Notes: generated from the sequence alone by a model not told the origin. Counted from the stretch's first letter, positions 19,662 through 29,670 are shown. The stretch is DNA of 64,000 nucleotides from Neobacillus mesonae (GCA_023715865.1 JAMBOW010000005.1:1-64000); one strand, 5' to 3'. Translations and numbers: made by a program.

Positions 19662-21038
19662 TTGATAAGCGATACAATTACTGCAATTTCTACTGCGGTT
19701 GGAGAAGCGGGAATCGCCGTTATTCGGGTAAGCGGTCCCGATTCGATCCAAGAGGTTGGGAAGATTTTTAAGAGCAAAACTCCGCTTCATCTAGCAGAGT
19801 CTCATACCGTCCATTATGGTCACATTATCGAGCCGGACAAGATGGAGCATATCGAAGAGGTGCTCGTAACGGTAATGAGAGCTCCACGCTCTTTTACAAC
19901 CGAGGATGTGGTTGAAATCAGCTCCCATGGCGGGGTTATTTCCGTTAAACGGATTATGGATTTACTACTGCAGCAAAATATACGAGTAGCTGAACCGGGC
20001 GAATTTACGAAAAGAGCATTTTTAAACGGCAGAATTGATCTTTCGCAAGCAGAAGGGGTTATGGATTTAATTCGTTCCAAGTCGGATCGAGCTTTTTCTG
20101 TTGCGCTGAAGCAAGTCGAAGGGTCACTCTCATCCAAGATCAGAGACTTAAGACATACACTGGTCGAAACGCTCGCTCATATCGAAGTCAACATTGATTA
20201 CCCTGAGCATGACGTGGAATCATTGACTTCTGAGTTTATTAAAGAGAAATCATCATTTGTAATGAATGAGATAGCCAAGCTTTTAAAAACGGCAGAACAA
20301 GGCAAAATATTAAGAGAAGGAATTACGACAGCTATTGTTGGAAGGCCTAATGTTGGAAAGTCTTCGCTCCTTAATACGCTTGCACATGATAATCGTGCGA
20401 TTGTTACGGATATCCCTGGTACTACTCGTGATGTCATTGAAGAGTTTGTTACGATTAACAACATTCCGCTAAAGCTGCTTGATACGGCCGGAATTCGGGA
20501 GACGATGGATATCGTTGAACAAATAGGGGTAGAGCGCTCAAGAACTGCCTTCAGCGAGGCAGATCTGATCCTAATGGTGATTAATTCAAGTGAGCCTATT
20601 CATGAGGATGAGATTGAGCTGCTGGAACAGATCAAGGGAAGACAAGCCATCATTGTATTGAACAAAATTGATCTTCCTACACTGGCTAACCGCGAAATCT
20701 TAGAACGGTATGTGGATCCTTCGCTCATTGTCCCGATGTCCGTTAAAGCGGAAGAGGGCATTGATGCCCTTGAAGAAGCGATTTCGAAATTGTTCTTCAG
20801 CGGCAGCCTGGAATCTGCTGATTTAACGTATGTGAGCAATGTGCGCCATATTTCGCTTTTGAAAAAGGCAAGTCAATCCTTACAGGATGCATACGATGCA
20901 ACGGAGCAGTTTATTCCGATCGATATGATCCAAATCGATGTACGTCTTGCTTGGGAACAGCTCGGTGAAATTGTAGGGGATACTGCGCATGATTCATTGA
21001 TTGATCAAATCTTCTCCCAGTTCTGTTTGGGTAAATAA
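19662..21038 (+). CDS. mnmE: tRNA modification GTPase MnmE
   Basis: A 458-residue GTPase that, with MnmG, makes the 5-carboxymethylaminomethyl group on wobble U34 of certain tRNAs. The N-terminal folate-binding domain is followed by a G domain with GRPNVGKSS (G1), DTAGI (G3) and NKID (G4). The C terminus is FCLGK, with the catalytic-site Cys. I prefer the TTG at 19662 because AGAAGGTG lies six bases before it and the length matches the family (459 in B. subtilis). A GTG three codons upstream is possible but overlaps that site. Confidence 0.95.
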   Translation: MISDTITAISTAVGEAGIAVIRVSGPDSIQEVGKIFKSKTPLHLAESHTVHYGHIIEPDKMEHIEEVLVTVMRAPRSFTTEDVVEISSHGGVISVKRIMDLLLQQNIRVAEPGEFTKRAFLNGRIDLSQAEGVMDLIRSKSDRAFSVALKQVEGSLSSKIRDLRHTLVETLAHIEVNIDYPEHDVESLTSEFIKEKSSFVMNEIAKLLKTAEQGKILREGITTAIVGRPNVGKSSLLNTLAHDNRAIVTDIPGTTRDVIEEFVTINNIPLKLLDTAGIRETMDIVEQIGVERSRTAFSEADLILMVINSSEPIHEDEIELLEQIKGRQAIIVLNKIDLPTLANREILERYVDPSLIVPMSVKAEEGIDALEEAISKLFFSGSLESADLTYVSNVRHISLLKKASQSLQDAYDATEQFIPIDMIQIDVRLAWEQLGEIVGDTAHDSLIDQIFSQFCLGK

Positions 21039-21064
21039 ATAGTAGGTTTAATGAAACCTGCATC

Positions 21065-21093
21065 TTAACTTAACATGACGGATTCGTTATAAT
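21065..21093 (+). promoter_or_regulatory. Putative mnmG promoter
   Basis: TTAACT and TATAAT are separated by 17 bases, between mnmE and mnmG, leaving a leader of about 125 bases. A perfect -10 box supports it. It would allow mnmG-rsmG to be expressed separately from mnmE. Confidence 0.6.
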
Positions 21094-21225
21094 GAAGGCT
21101 GGTGCTTCCCATAAAGCACTGGTTCGAACGATCATTTGAATAGAGATTCTGATTCTAAAAAGGATCTGGAATTTATCGTATACTTATATATTTGGGGAAT
21201 TCCCCTGCATAAGGAGGTAAGAAAA

Positions 21226-23112
21226 ATGGGATATGATGGCGGAACGTTTGATGTCATTGTCGTAGGTGCTGGCCACGCAGGTGTGGAGTCGGCCCTTGCA
21301 TCTGCCCGAATGGGATGTAAGACGCTTATGGTAACCATCAACCTGGACATGATCGCTTTTATGCCTTGTAACCCTTCGATTGGTGGACCGGCTAAAGGAC
21401 ATGTCGTTCGTGAAATTGATGCACTTGGCGGTGAAATGGGACGCAATATTGACAAGACCTTTATTCAAATGCGTATGCTGAATACAGGTAAAGGACCTGC
21501 GGTCCATGCTTTGCGTGCCCAAGCAGATAAATTCTCTTATCAGCACACGATGAAGGAAACAATGGAGAAGGAAACAAACCTGACAATGCGTCAAGGGATG
21601 GTAGATCGCCTTATCGTCGAAGATGGACAGTGTGTAGGTGTAATCACACAGACAGGCACGGAATACCGAGCTAAATCGGTTGTAATTACAACAGGCACCT
21701 ATTTGCGCGGCAAAGTCATCATGGGTGAGCTCATGTACGAAAGCGGTCCTAATAATCAACAGCCTTCCATTAAGCTGTCTGATCATTTAAAAGAGCTTGG
21801 TTTTGAATTGGTTCGATTTAAGACAGGAACTCCGCCGCGGGTGCATAAGGATACCATCGATTTCTCTAAGACAGAGATTCAACCAGGGGATGATGAACCT
21901 AAGTTCTTCTCCTATGAAACAGAAGGCTCGGATAATGAGCAGCTTCCGTGCTGGCTTACGTATACTTCAACGGTAACACATCAGATTATTAATGATAATC
22001 TTCACCGTGCGCCGATGTTCTCCGGTGTCATTGAAGGAACTGGACCTAGATATTGCCCATCTATTGAGGATAAGATTGTTCGCTTCAGCGACAAGCCTAA
22101 GCATCAGATCTTCCTTGAGCCGGAAGGTAAGAATACGAAGGAATACTATGTTCAAGGTCTGTCCACCAGCTTGCCGGAGGATGTTCAGCTTCAGGTTCTT
22201 CGTTCCATCCCAGGGATGGAAAATGTGGAAATGATGCGTAATGGCTATGCTATTGAATATGATGCCATGGTACCGACGCAGCTGCTTCCTTCTTTGGAAA
22301 CAAAACGTCTGCCTGGACTATTTACAGCCGGCCAAATTAACGGTACATCTGGATACGAAGAAGCTGCAGGACAAGGAATTATGGCAGGTATTAATGCAGC
22401 TCGCAAAGCACAAGGCAAAGAAGCCGTTGTGCTGGATCGTTCCCAAGGCTATATCGGAGTGCTTATTGATGATCTCGTGACCAAAGGAACCAATGAACCT
22501 TACCGTTTGTTGACCTCCCGTGCGGAATACCGTTTGCTGCTTCGTCATGATAATGCCGATCTGCGACTCACTCCATTGGGTCATGAAATCGGATTGATCT
22601 CTGATGAACGTTATGCACGCTTCCTTAATAAGAAGGAGAAGGTAGATCAAGAAATTGCACGTCTAAACTCAACGAGAATTCGTCCTTCTGAAGTGAATGA
22701 CTTGCTGGCAAGCTTGGAATCAGCACCTCTTCAGGATGGTACTACGATGCTTACTCTTATGAGACGACCGGAAGTTACCTACAGCATTATCGAACAAATC
22801 TCACCTTCACCTGTTGAGTTGAATGCAGAAATGAAGGAACAGGTTGAGATTCAGATTAAATATGCTGGTTATATTGAGAAGCAATTAATTCATGTTGAAC
22901 GTCTTCAAAAAATGGAGAAGAAGAAAATACCTGACTCCATTAACTACAACGAAATTCATGGTCTTGCCATGGAAGCGAGACAGAAGCTCGAAAAAATACG
23001 CCCGATTTCCATTGGTCAAGCATCTCGTATTTCGGGTGTAACCCCTGCGGACATTTCCATCTTGCTCGTGTATTTGGAACACTACAATCGGGTTACTGCA
23101 TCTAGGGGGTAA
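21226..23112 (+). CDS. mnmG: tRNA uridine-5-carboxymethylaminomethyl enzyme MnmG (GidA)
   Basis: A 628-residue FAD enzyme, partner of MnmE in wobble uridine modification. The N-terminal dinucleotide-binding motif is [19 protein letters not shown]. The FNPSIGG-type loop appears as [13 protein letters not shown], and the second FAD motif is [16 protein letters not shown]. The start at 21226 has an AAGGAGGT ribosome site; the extra ~30 codons upstream in the open frame are not supported. It is followed two bases later by rsmG. Confidence 0.97.
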   Translation: MGYDGGTFDVIVVGAGHAGVESALASARMGCKTLMVTINLDMIAFMPCNPSIGGPAKGHVVREIDALGGEMGRNIDKTFIQMRMLNTGKGPAVHALRAQADKFSYQHTMKETMEKETNLTMRQGMVDRLIVEDGQCVGVITQTGTEYRAKSVVITTGTYLRGKVIMGELMYESGPNNQQPSIKLSDHLKELGFELVRFKTGTPPRVHKDTIDFSKTEIQPGDDEPKFFSYETEGSDNEQLPCWLTYTSTVTHQIINDNLHRAPMFSGVIEGTGPRYCPSIEDKIVRFSDKPKHQIFLEPEGKNTKEYYVQGLSTSLPEDVQLQVLRSIPGMENVEMMRNGYAIEYDAMVPTQLLPSLETKRLPGLFTAGQINGTSGYEEAAGQGIMAGINAARKAQGKEAVVLDRSQGYIGVLIDDLVTKGTNEPYRLLTSRAEYRLLLRHDNADLRLTPLGHEIGLISDERYARFLNKKEKVDQEIARLNSTRIRPSEVNDLLASLESAPLQDGTTMLTLMRRPEVTYSIIEQISPSPVELNAEMKEQVEIQIKYAGYIEKQLIHVERLQKMEKKKIPDSINYNEIHGLAMEARQKLEKIRPISIGQASRISGVTPADISILLVYLEHYNRVTASRG

Positions 23113-23114
23113 CG

Positions 23115-23840
23115 ATGGATCAAATACAGCAGCTGCTGCAGGAACGTTTAGAAGGACACGGCATTTCACTTACCGAAAGACAGCTGAATCAATTTGAGCT
23201 TTATTTCAAAGAGCTTGTCTCCTGGAATGAGAAGATGAATTTGACCGGCATTACGGAGAGGGATCAGGTATATACAAAGCATTTTTACGACTCCGTCTCT
23301 CTCTCTTTCTATGTGAACATGGATGATATACAGACAATCGCTGATATTGGGTCGGGTGCAGGGTTTCCTGGCATTCCGCTGAAGATTTGTTTTCCCCATT
23401 TAAAGCTTACGATTATTGATTCATTGAACAAACGAATTAACTTCCTACAGCATATTGTAGATACGCTTGGACTAGAGCAGGTAGAGCTGATTCATGGTCG
23501 TGCTGAGGAGTTGGGTAGAAAGGAAGGTTATCGTGATCACTATGATCTCGTAACTGCCCGTGCTGTAGCAAGACTAGCTGTGCTAAATGAGTTTTGCTTA
23601 CCGTTTGTTCGGAAGGATGGTATTTTTGCTGCAATGAAGGGAAGCGACCCGACAGAGGAATTAAAGGATGCCGAATTCAGCCTTAAAGAGCTGAAAGGGA
23701 AGATTCGAGACACGTATGCTTTCCAGCTGCCGGTTGAAGAATCAGCAAGACATATCATTATAATTAACAAAACAAGTGCTACACCTAAGAAGTATCCCCG
23801 CAACCCGGGAACTCCTTTAAAAATGCCACTAGTTAAATAA
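23115..23840 (+). CDS. rsmG: 16S rRNA m7G527 methyltransferase RsmG (GidB)
   Basis: A 241-residue SAM-dependent methyltransferase. The SAM-binding motif IADIGSGAGFPGIPLKI is at about 74-90, and the MNLTGI motif near residue 40 is typical. It methylates G527 of 16S rRNA; loss of it gives low-level streptomycin resistance in other bacteria. It is translationally linked to mnmG and ends in a terminator that also contains a parS sequence. Confidence 0.96.
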   Translation: MDQIQQLLQERLEGHGISLTERQLNQFELYFKELVSWNEKMNLTGITERDQVYTKHFYDSVSLSFYVNMDDIQTIADIGSGAGFPGIPLKICFPHLKLTIIDSLNKRINFLQHIVDTLGLEQVELIHGRAEELGRKEGYRDHYDLVTARAVARLAVLNEFCLPFVRKDGIFAAMKGSDPTEELKDAEFSLKELKGKIRDTYAFQLPVEESARHIIIINKTSATPKKYPRNPGTPLKMPLVK

Positions 23841-23846
23841 TTTAGA

Positions 23847-23880
23847 AGAGAATGTTTCACGTGAAACATTCTCTTTTTTT
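23847..23880 (+). terminator. rsmG terminator containing a parS site
   Basis: A perfect 28-base palindrome (AGAGAATGTTTCAC/GTGAAACATTCTCT) is followed by a run of about eight T residues. The central 16 bases, TGTTTCACGTGAAACA (23853-23868), match the parS consensus TGTTNCACGTGAAACA bound by ParB/Spo0J. The same bases therefore appear to be both a transcription stop and a ParB loading site. A stem with no separate loop would fold with about four central bases unpaired in RNA. Confidence 0.88.
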
Positions 23881-24655
23881 TTGCCGCTGTAGAAGAATCT
23901 ATCAAGTATAAAACAACCTATATTAAATTTGTTTCGAAAAGTGTTTTCTTGTTCAGCTTTTACTTTTTGCATTAAGAATATGAGTTAAGCTGACTAGAAG
24001 AGCTGCTTGGAGCAAAAGTTTGAAATCTCTTTGCTGTAAAAAGGAACTTTTACATTACTGACTCGTATTATTGAATAACGTCTATAAATTTGAACTGCCT
24101 ATGATCTGGCTTCTCTATTCAAGATGCGTGCCTACTTTATTCATTTTATAAGAGTAGGGGAGTAAGAATACATTACGTTACGGCACCCTATCTCAACTCC
24201 ATTTCTTTTAATGCAGGAAACTTGTTTCTAAAAACGATCTTATTCAGTATTCAATTAAGTTAGAAACACAGCAAGGCAGGATGCTCTAAAAAAAGAAAAA
24301 GTGAATAAAAATGAGAGATTTTCATTAACTATTTTCATAGATGGAATGGTAGAAATAAATCTACAGTTCAATAGGATTATGGAAGAAAAAGTGATAGAAT
24401 AAAGAGTAGAATGAGTTAATGAACAAGCACTTACATGAGCTCCTGCAACGGTATGCTGAAGAGCTCTGGGCTTACGTTCAATCTATGGATAAGTATTTCT
24501 TCGTATAGAGTGAAGCAGCAGCGCCATCCATAATGTATTCTAACTTTACATAAACAAGGCGTCATGTGCTTCTGTTTTTTCGTATACCGAAGGGAAAGCA
24601 AGGCAAGCGAAGTGCCATCAAGGTACTATTATGAAATTAGGTGGTAAGATACGGA
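23881..24655. other. 775-base gap upstream of noc
   Basis: An AT-rich stretch without a recognisable gene. The only candidate is a 29-codon open frame at 24419-24508 (+), starting MNKHLHELLQRYAEELWAYV, with no good ribosome site. I found no clear promoter, hairpin or Noc-binding palindrome in it. It could be a long noc leader or the residue of a lost gene. Confidence 0.5.
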
Positions 24656-25474
24656 ATGAAAGAACAATTTTCTAAGTTATTTGGTTTGACGGAACGCAGT
24701 AACGGGGATGAAGTAAAACAGATTCCAATTGATGAAATTGTCAGCAGCCCGTATCAGCCCCGTACGATTTTTGATGACGAGAAGATTGATGAATTATGCC
24801 AAACGATTAAGACGCATGGTGTTATTCAGCCGATTGTAGTCCGTATTCGTAATTCCCAATATGAGATTATTGCGGGAGAAAGACGCTGGCGTGCTGTTAA
24901 GAAGCTTGGGATGGAGAGCATTCCAGCCATCGTTCGAGAATTTAATGACTCCCAGGCTGCTTCTATTGCGCTCATTGAAAATTTACAGCGTGAAGGACTT
25001 ACGGCGATCGAGGAGGCAGTAGCCTATCAGAAGCTGATAGATTTGCATCAGTTAACTCAAGAGAGTCTTGCCCAGCGTTTAGGTAAAAGTCAGTCAACGA
25101 TTGCGAACAAAATTAGACTTTTGCAGCTGCCTGATGAAGTGAAGAACGCACTGATGGAGCGGAAAATATCCGAGAGGCATGCTAGAGCCTTGTTATCACT
25201 TAATAGTTTAGAGCTTCAACTGAAATTGTTAGAAGAAATCATCAGTAAAGAATTAAATGTGAAGCAGACTGAAGCAAGAGTTGCTTTCTATAAGGAAGCC
25301 GCAACGGTTAAGAAATCCAAACGCATCTCCTTTACTAAAGATGTTCGGCTGGCATTAAATACGATTCGTCAATCGATTGATATGGTCTCCGGCTCCGGGA
25401 TGGATATTAAGACAAAGGAATCGGATCATGAGGATCATTATGAGATCGTAATTCAAATTCCTAAGCGAAAGTAA
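24656..25474 (+). CDS. noc: Nucleoid occlusion protein Noc
   Basis: A 272-residue ParB-family CTP-binding protein. Residues 20-110 form the ParB N-domain with the IAGERRWRA box. A helix-turn-helix follows ([25 protein letters not shown] region, about 139-160). The short N-terminal [11 protein letters not shown] helix is the amphipathic membrane-targeting element seen in Noc. It blocks septum assembly over the nucleoid. Its position between rsmG and soj matches B. subtilis and distinguishes it from Spo0J. The ATG at 24656 is preferred over the GTG at 24641 because that upstream codon overlaps the AGGTGG ribosome site. Confidence 0.93.
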   Translation: MKEQFSKLFGLTERSNGDEVKQIPIDEIVSSPYQPRTIFDDEKIDELCQTIKTHGVIQPIVVRIRNSQYEIIAGERRWRAVKKLGMESIPAIVREFNDSQAASIALIENLQREGLTAIEEAVAYQKLIDLHQLTQESLAQRLGKSQSTIANKIRLLQLPDEVKNALMERKISERHARALLSLNSLELQLKLLEEIISKELNVKQTEARVAFYKEAATVKKSKRISFTKDVRLALNTIRQSIDMVSGSGMDIKTKESDHEDHYEIVIQIPKRK

Positions 25475-25644
25475 TTGCAGTCCTGAGCGGCAACTGTGCC
25501 GCTTTTTTAGATAGCAAAAAAGTAGATTGTTGATATGTAGAAGAAACAAATAAAAAAGAATAGATGAACTAAGATTTGGTTGCTGATGTGTTCAAATGGT
25601 TCTCATACCCCTAAGGAATGACTTCTATATTTGAGGTGAATGAA

Positions 25645-26406
25645 GTGTCGAAGATTATTGCCGTAGCCAACCAAAAGGGTGGAGTGGGAAAGACGACAAC
25701 CTCCGTCAATTTGGGTGCAGGGATGGCCTCGTTAGGTAAGCGAGTGCTTCTCGTCGATATAGATCCCCAAGGTAATACTACTAGCGGGGTAGGTATAAAT
25801 AAGGCAGATGTTGCTCACTGTATCTACGATGTTCTCATTGAAGAAATTCATCCCCGAGAAGCGATTGTAGAAACCAGTATTCAGGGGCTTCATATTATTC
25901 CTGCAACAATTCAGCTAGCGGGTGCAGAAATAGAGCTTGTTTCGACCATCTCTCGTGAAGTAAGACTAAAGAAATCATTACAGCTTGTTAAAGAAGAATA
26001 TGATTATATCCTCATTGATTGCCCTCCGTCTTTGGGCATGCTCACCATTAATTCATTAACTGCATCCGATTCAGTTATTATTCCGATCCAGTGCGAATAT
26101 TACGCTCTTGAAGGATTAAGTCAGCTTTTAAATACGATTCGACTTGTACAAAAACATTTAAACACCTCGCTGCAAATAGAAGGTGTATTATTGACGATGT
26201 TCGATGCAAGGACTAATCTAGGTATACAAGTAATTGAAGAAGTGAAAAAGTATTTTCAGCAAAAAGTGTATCAGACAATTATTCCTCGAAATATAAGATT
26301 GAGTGAAGCACCTTCTCATGGGCAGTCGATTATCACTTACGATCCTCGTTCCCGGGGAGCAGAAGTTTATTTAGAGTTGGCAAAGGAAGTGATCTCATAT
26401 GAGTAA
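25645..26406 (+). CDS. soj: Chromosome partitioning ATPase Soj (ParA)
   Basis: A 253-residue ParA ATPase with the deviant Walker A motif KGGVGKTT (about 10-17), an A' motif VDIDPQGN and the Walker B strand ILIDCPPSLG. It works with Spo0J/ParB in origin segregation and regulates DnaA activity. The GTG at 25645 has a GAGGTG site six bases before and yields exactly the B. subtilis length. It overlaps spo0J by eight bases, indicating translational coupling. Confidence 0.97.
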   Translation: MSKIIAVANQKGGVGKTTTSVNLGAGMASLGKRVLLVDIDPQGNTTSGVGINKADVAHCIYDVLIEEIHPREAIVETSIQGLHIIPATIQLAGAEIELVSTISREVRLKKSLQLVKEEYDYILIDCPPSLGMLTINSLTASDSVIIPIQCEYYALEGLSQLLNTIRLVQKHLNTSLQIEGVLLTMFDARTNLGIQVIEEVKKYFQQKVYQTIIPRNIRLSEAPSHGQSIITYDPRSRGAEVYLELAKEVISYE

Positions 26407-27244
26407 GCGTTTGGGTAAAGGCTTGGATGCACTTATACCTTCGCTTTCGATTAACGAAGATGACAAAATCGTGGAAATACCACTTAGCCAGCTGCGAGCA
26501 AATCCTTACCAGCCCAGAAAAGCATTCGATGAAGATTCAATTCAGGAGCTAGCTGAATCGATTCGACAGCATGGTGTTATTCAGCCTATTATTGTACGAA
26601 GTGTGCTTAAAGGTTATGAGATCATTGCTGGGGAGCGGCGGTTCCGGGCTTCTCAATACTGCGGGAAATCTACGATTCCTGCAGTTGTTCGTAATTTTAC
26701 CGAACAGCAAGTCATGGAAATTGCCCTCATTGAGAATTTACAACGCGAGAATTTAAATGCTATGGAGATTGCCGTGGCATATCAAGGCCTCATGGATCAG
26801 TTTTCACTCACGCAGGAAGAGCTCTCAATGAAGGTTGGTAAGTCAAGATCGCATATTGCTAACTTTCTAAGACTTCTCTCCTTGCCTGACGAAGTGAAGG
26901 ATTATGTTTCACGTGGAACATTATCTATGGGACATGCGAGAGCAATCGTTGGAATTAAAGAGCAAAAGGTAGTTAAAGAGCTCGCTAAACAATGTATTCA
27001 ACAGCAATGGAGTGTACGTGAGCTGGAGGAAGCCGTCCAACAGCTGGACCGTAAAAATGAGGATCAAAAAGTTAAGCCTAAGCAAAAGAAAAGAGATCCT
27101 TATATTGAAACGGTAGAGGAAAGCCTGCGTGATCGGTTCAAGACAACGGTAAAGATCAAAGCCAATAAAGAAAAAGGAAAGATTGAATTAAACTATTACA
27201 GCAAGGAGGATCTTGAGAGATTACTTGAGATGCTTCAAATGTAA
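26399..27244 (+). CDS. spo0J: Chromosome partitioning protein Spo0J (ParB)
   Basis: A 281-residue ParB CTPase clamp. Residues 22-110 are the ParB N-domain with IAGERRFRA, and the central helix-turn-helix (about 138-160, KVGKSRSHIANFLRLL) binds parS. The C-terminal part (about 235-281) is the dimerisation region. It loads condensin at the origin. A parS sequence lies within its own gene, as in B. subtilis. It overlaps soj by eight bases. Confidence 0.97.
   Translation: MSKRLGKGLDALIPSLSINEDDKIVEIPLSQLRANPYQPRKAFDEDSIQELAESIRQHGVIQPIIVRSVLKGYEIIAGERRFRASQYCGKSTIPAVVRNFTEQQVMEIALIENLQRENLNAMEIAVAYQGLMDQFSLTQEELSMKVGKSRSHIANFLRLLSLPDEVKDYVSRGTLSMGHARAIVGIKEQKVVKELAKQCIQQQWSVRELEEAVQQLDRKNEDQKVKPKQKKRDPYIETVEESLRDRFKTTVKIKANKEKGKIELNYYSKEDLERLLEMLQM
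26905..26920 (+). promoter_or_regulatory. parS: parS site inside spo0J
   Basis: TGTTTCACGTGGAACA is the reverse complement of TGTTCCACGTGAAACA, the B. subtilis parS consensus, with no mismatch. It is embedded in the coding region of spo0J about 3 kb from the parS in the rsmG terminator. Confidence 0.95.
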
Positions 27245-27321
27245 TTTGATTCGATTCAGTCCGAGCTTATGAACTTATGCTTTATTGATGAAAGTAAGGT
27301 AATGAAGGGTGTTCGTATGAG

Positions 27322-27368
27322 ATGACATATCGTCCTCTTACCGTAAGCGGGAAGATGAGGTATGTCAT
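27322..27368. repeat. Inverted repeat after spo0J
   Basis: The arms ATGACATA (27322-27329) and TATGTCAT (27361-27368) are perfect and extend imperfectly inwards through CCTCTT/AAGATGAGG. The stretch that follows is only moderately T-rich. It may terminate the soj-spo0J transcript. Confidence 0.5.
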
Positions 27369-27393
27369 TTGTTGTGTTTAGGGGGCTGACTGA

Positions 27394-28560
27394 ATGATAG
27401 GGAGTAACAGTGACAACTATATTTATTTAGATCATGCGGCTACATCTTGGCCCAAACCGGAGTCAGTGAAAGAGGCTATGCTGCATGCTATGGATACAGC
27501 AGGAGCAAATCCAGGCCGAGGAAGTCATCGTATGGCAGTCCAATCCAGCAGAGTGTTGTTTAATACAAGAAGAATGCTAGCGAAGCTATTTAATATTCAT
27601 AACCCAAACGATATCGTATATACATTCAACACAACATTAGCTTTAAATTTGGCCATTAAAGGAGTTCTTACATCCGGAGATCATGTCATCACTACAATGA
27701 TGGAACATAACTCGGTCAGAAGACCGCTTGAATATTTAAAGCAAGAGGGAAAGGTCGAAGTGGATTATCTTACACTTAATACTGAGGGTCACATATCACT
27801 TTCTGAGTTAGAACAGTCCATACGACCAAACACTAAGCTTATTGTTGTATCTCATAGCTCCAATTTGTTAGGGAGTATTTTACCGTTAGAGCAAATCGGT
27901 GCTATTGCTAAGAAACACCGTGTATATTTTCTTGTTGATGCTGCCCAAAGTGCAGGAATTCTAGATATTGATGTTGAGAAAATGAATATTGATATGCTGG
28001 CCTTCCCTGGTCATAAAGGGCTGCTAGGACCGCAGGGAACAGGAGGGCTCTATATTGGTCCTTTCATAGAGCTGACTCCCCACGTACATGGCGGTACAGG
28101 GAGTCAATCAGAGATGATTGAACAGCCAGCCGTCAGGCCCGATCGATATGAATCAGGAACGCTGAATTCAGCAGGCATTGCAGGACTAGGTGCAGGAGTC
28201 AAATATGTACTGGAGAAGACGACGGAGGGAATTTATAAGCATGAATGGAAGTTGACACAGCAGCTATTGGAAGGTCTTGGGGAGATATCTGGTATTCGGA
28301 CTTTAGGGCCTAAGCCAGGGGAGCCCCGAACTGGGCTTGTTGCTTTCATCAGTAAACAAATAGACGCAGCAGAAATGGCATTTAAGCTGGATCGAGAGTT
28401 TGGAATTGCCGTTCGGGCGGGGTATCATTGTACTCCACTCGCCCATAAGAGTGCGGGTACGACAGAACAGGGTGCAGTGAGGGCTAGTTTTGGTGTAAAC
28501 TCTAAGGAGACAGATGTTGCCGCATTGCTTGCTGCTGTACGTGAGCTTGTGAAAACGTAA
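27394..28560 (+). CDS. Class V aminotransferase (cysteine desulfurase-like)
   Basis: A 388-residue PLP enzyme of the aminotransferase class V fold. The N-terminal YLDHAATSWPKPESV motif, the PLP Lys in GHKGLLGPQGTGGLYI (about 208-223) and the C-terminal RAGYHCTPLAH loop with a conserved Cys place it with the cysteine desulfurase-like subfamily often found next to parB in Paenibacillus-type genomes (my recollection of that context). The Cys at about 350 is in the position that accepts sulfur in desulfurases. The acceptor is unknown; no SufU/IscU gene is adjacent. A DUF3343 gene, a family proposed as a Se/S carrier, lies 1.2 kb downstream. Confidence 0.88.
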   Translation: MIGSNSDNYIYLDHAATSWPKPESVKEAMLHAMDTAGANPGRGSHRMAVQSSRVLFNTRRMLAKLFNIHNPNDIVYTFNTTLALNLAIKGVLTSGDHVITTMMEHNSVRRPLEYLKQEGKVEVDYLTLNTEGHISLSELEQSIRPNTKLIVVSHSSNLLGSILPLEQIGAIAKKHRVYFLVDAAQSAGILDIDVEKMNIDMLAFPGHKGLLGPQGTGGLYIGPFIELTPHVHGGTGSQSEMIEQPAVRPDRYESGTLNSAGIAGLGAGVKYVLEKTTEGIYKHEWKLTQQLLEGLGEISGIRTLGPKPGEPRTGLVAFISKQIDAAEMAFKLDREFGIAVRAGYHCTPLAHKSAGTTEQGAVRASFGVNSKETDVAALLAAVRELVKT

Positions 28561-28589
28561 GTATAAAGTCAGAGGAGTAGGAGCAATAA

Positions 28590-29090
28590 ATGACAGAAAT
28601 AAACGAGCTGATTCTGGAGCAGCTGTATTTGATCATTTTCGGTATCATATTGGTTATGTTTATTCTATTGATCATGGTCATAGTGCAGACAGCAAAGGTA
28701 CGTAAATTGCGTAAAAACTACAACAAGTTCATGTCTAGTACAGGTGTGGAAGATTTGGAATCCTTATTGCTGAATTTGAAGGTGCAAATGGATGCAATTG
28801 AGGACGAGCATGCAGAGAGCAAAGATCTCGTAACTAGAGTCAATAAAAAACTTGATAGAATTCAAGGGAAAATGGGTATTAAACGATATAATGCCTATGG
28901 AGAACGCGGAGCGGATCTGAGCTTTTCAATAGCGATGCTGAATGAAAAAAGTGATGGTTTGGTTTTGACGGGATTATATAACAGAGACGGATCCTATGTA
29001 TATGCAAAACCCCTTAAAGGGGGAGAGTCAACGTATACTTTATCCAATGAAGAGAAAGAAGCGATTACTCTTGCACAGCAAGGAGAGTAG
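28590..29090 (+). CDS. DUF4446 family membrane protein
   Basis: A 166-residue protein with one N-terminal membrane segment (about 12-33), a predicted coiled coil (about 38-90) and a C-terminal soluble domain with the GADLSFSIAMLNEKSDG region typical of DUF4446. Its function is unknown. Its last 26 bases overlap the convergent yyaC gene, so mRNA-mRNA interference is possible. Confidence 0.88.
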   Translation: MTEINELILEQLYLIIFGIILVMFILLIMVIVQTAKVRKLRKNYNKFMSSTGVEDLESLLLNLKVQMDAIEDEHAESKDLVTRVNKKLDRIQGKMGIKRYNAYGERGADLSFSIAMLNEKSDGLVLTGLYNRDGSYVYAKPLKGGESTYTLSNEEKEAITLAQQGE

Positions 29091-29670
29091 ATCGTTTATT
29101 CCACTCTACAAGAGCGGTATATAAGCTGTTCGCAATGATGTTGGACATTCGTACGACAAGACTGAGACGTGTGTTTTGCAGAACAAAATATTCCATGAAG
29201 CCGCCGACATTGACGATGCCTGTTAAATGGATATCGCCAACCGGCGGCAATTCTTTATTTACACCTGCACCTGGCTTAAGTGGACCTGCGGCAACTTGAA
29301 TACAGCCTACGCTGGTAGATTGACCAAGACATGCATCTATTCCGATAATATAAGGATCACGATGCTTGCTGTATATTTGAGTAAGAGTCTCCTGTAAATT
29401 CATGGCGTGGACAGGTTCCTCGAGCGTGCCATAGAGGTGGAAGAGTGGACTGTTGTGCTCGGATAGCGCTGTTCCAACAAGAGGCCCTAAACAATCCCCG
29501 GTGGATCGGTCAGTACCTATACAGACAATGACAATCTCCTTGTGAGTAGGTGCTTCAAACAAGTGGAATAATAATCGATGAATAATAGCGGAATGTATTC
29601 CAGGGTCAGTATGAGCAAGCTTTAGACCAGGCATGTCCTGTGAAGTTATCGCTTTTGGAATCCGATTCAT
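29065..29670 (-). CDS. yyaC: Spore protease-like protein YyaC
   Basis: A 201-residue protein of the YyaC family, related to the germination protease fold. The motif CIGTDRSTGDCLGPLVG (about 51-67) and GIDACLGQ (about 114-121) are characteristic. It is located near spo0J as in B. subtilis. It is thought to act in spores, but no substrate is known. It is the only minus-strand gene in this segment and overlaps the DUF4446 gene by 26 bases at the 3' ends. Confidence 0.9.
   Translation of the reverse strand: MNRIPKAITSQDMPGLKLAHTDPGIHSAIIHRLLFHLFEAPTHKEIVIVCIGTDRSTGDCLGPLVGTALSEHNSPLFHLYGTLEEPVHAMNLQETLTQIYSKHRDPYIIGIDACLGQSTSVGCIQVAAGPLKPGAGVNKELPPVGDIHLTGIVNVGGFMEYFVLQNTRLSLVVRMSNIIANSLYTALVEWNKRSTLLAVQE

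Noticed and set aside
21184..21786. 200-codon open frame antisense to mnmG
   Set aside because: It overlaps the mnmG start and its ribosome site; nothing in it resembles a protein family.
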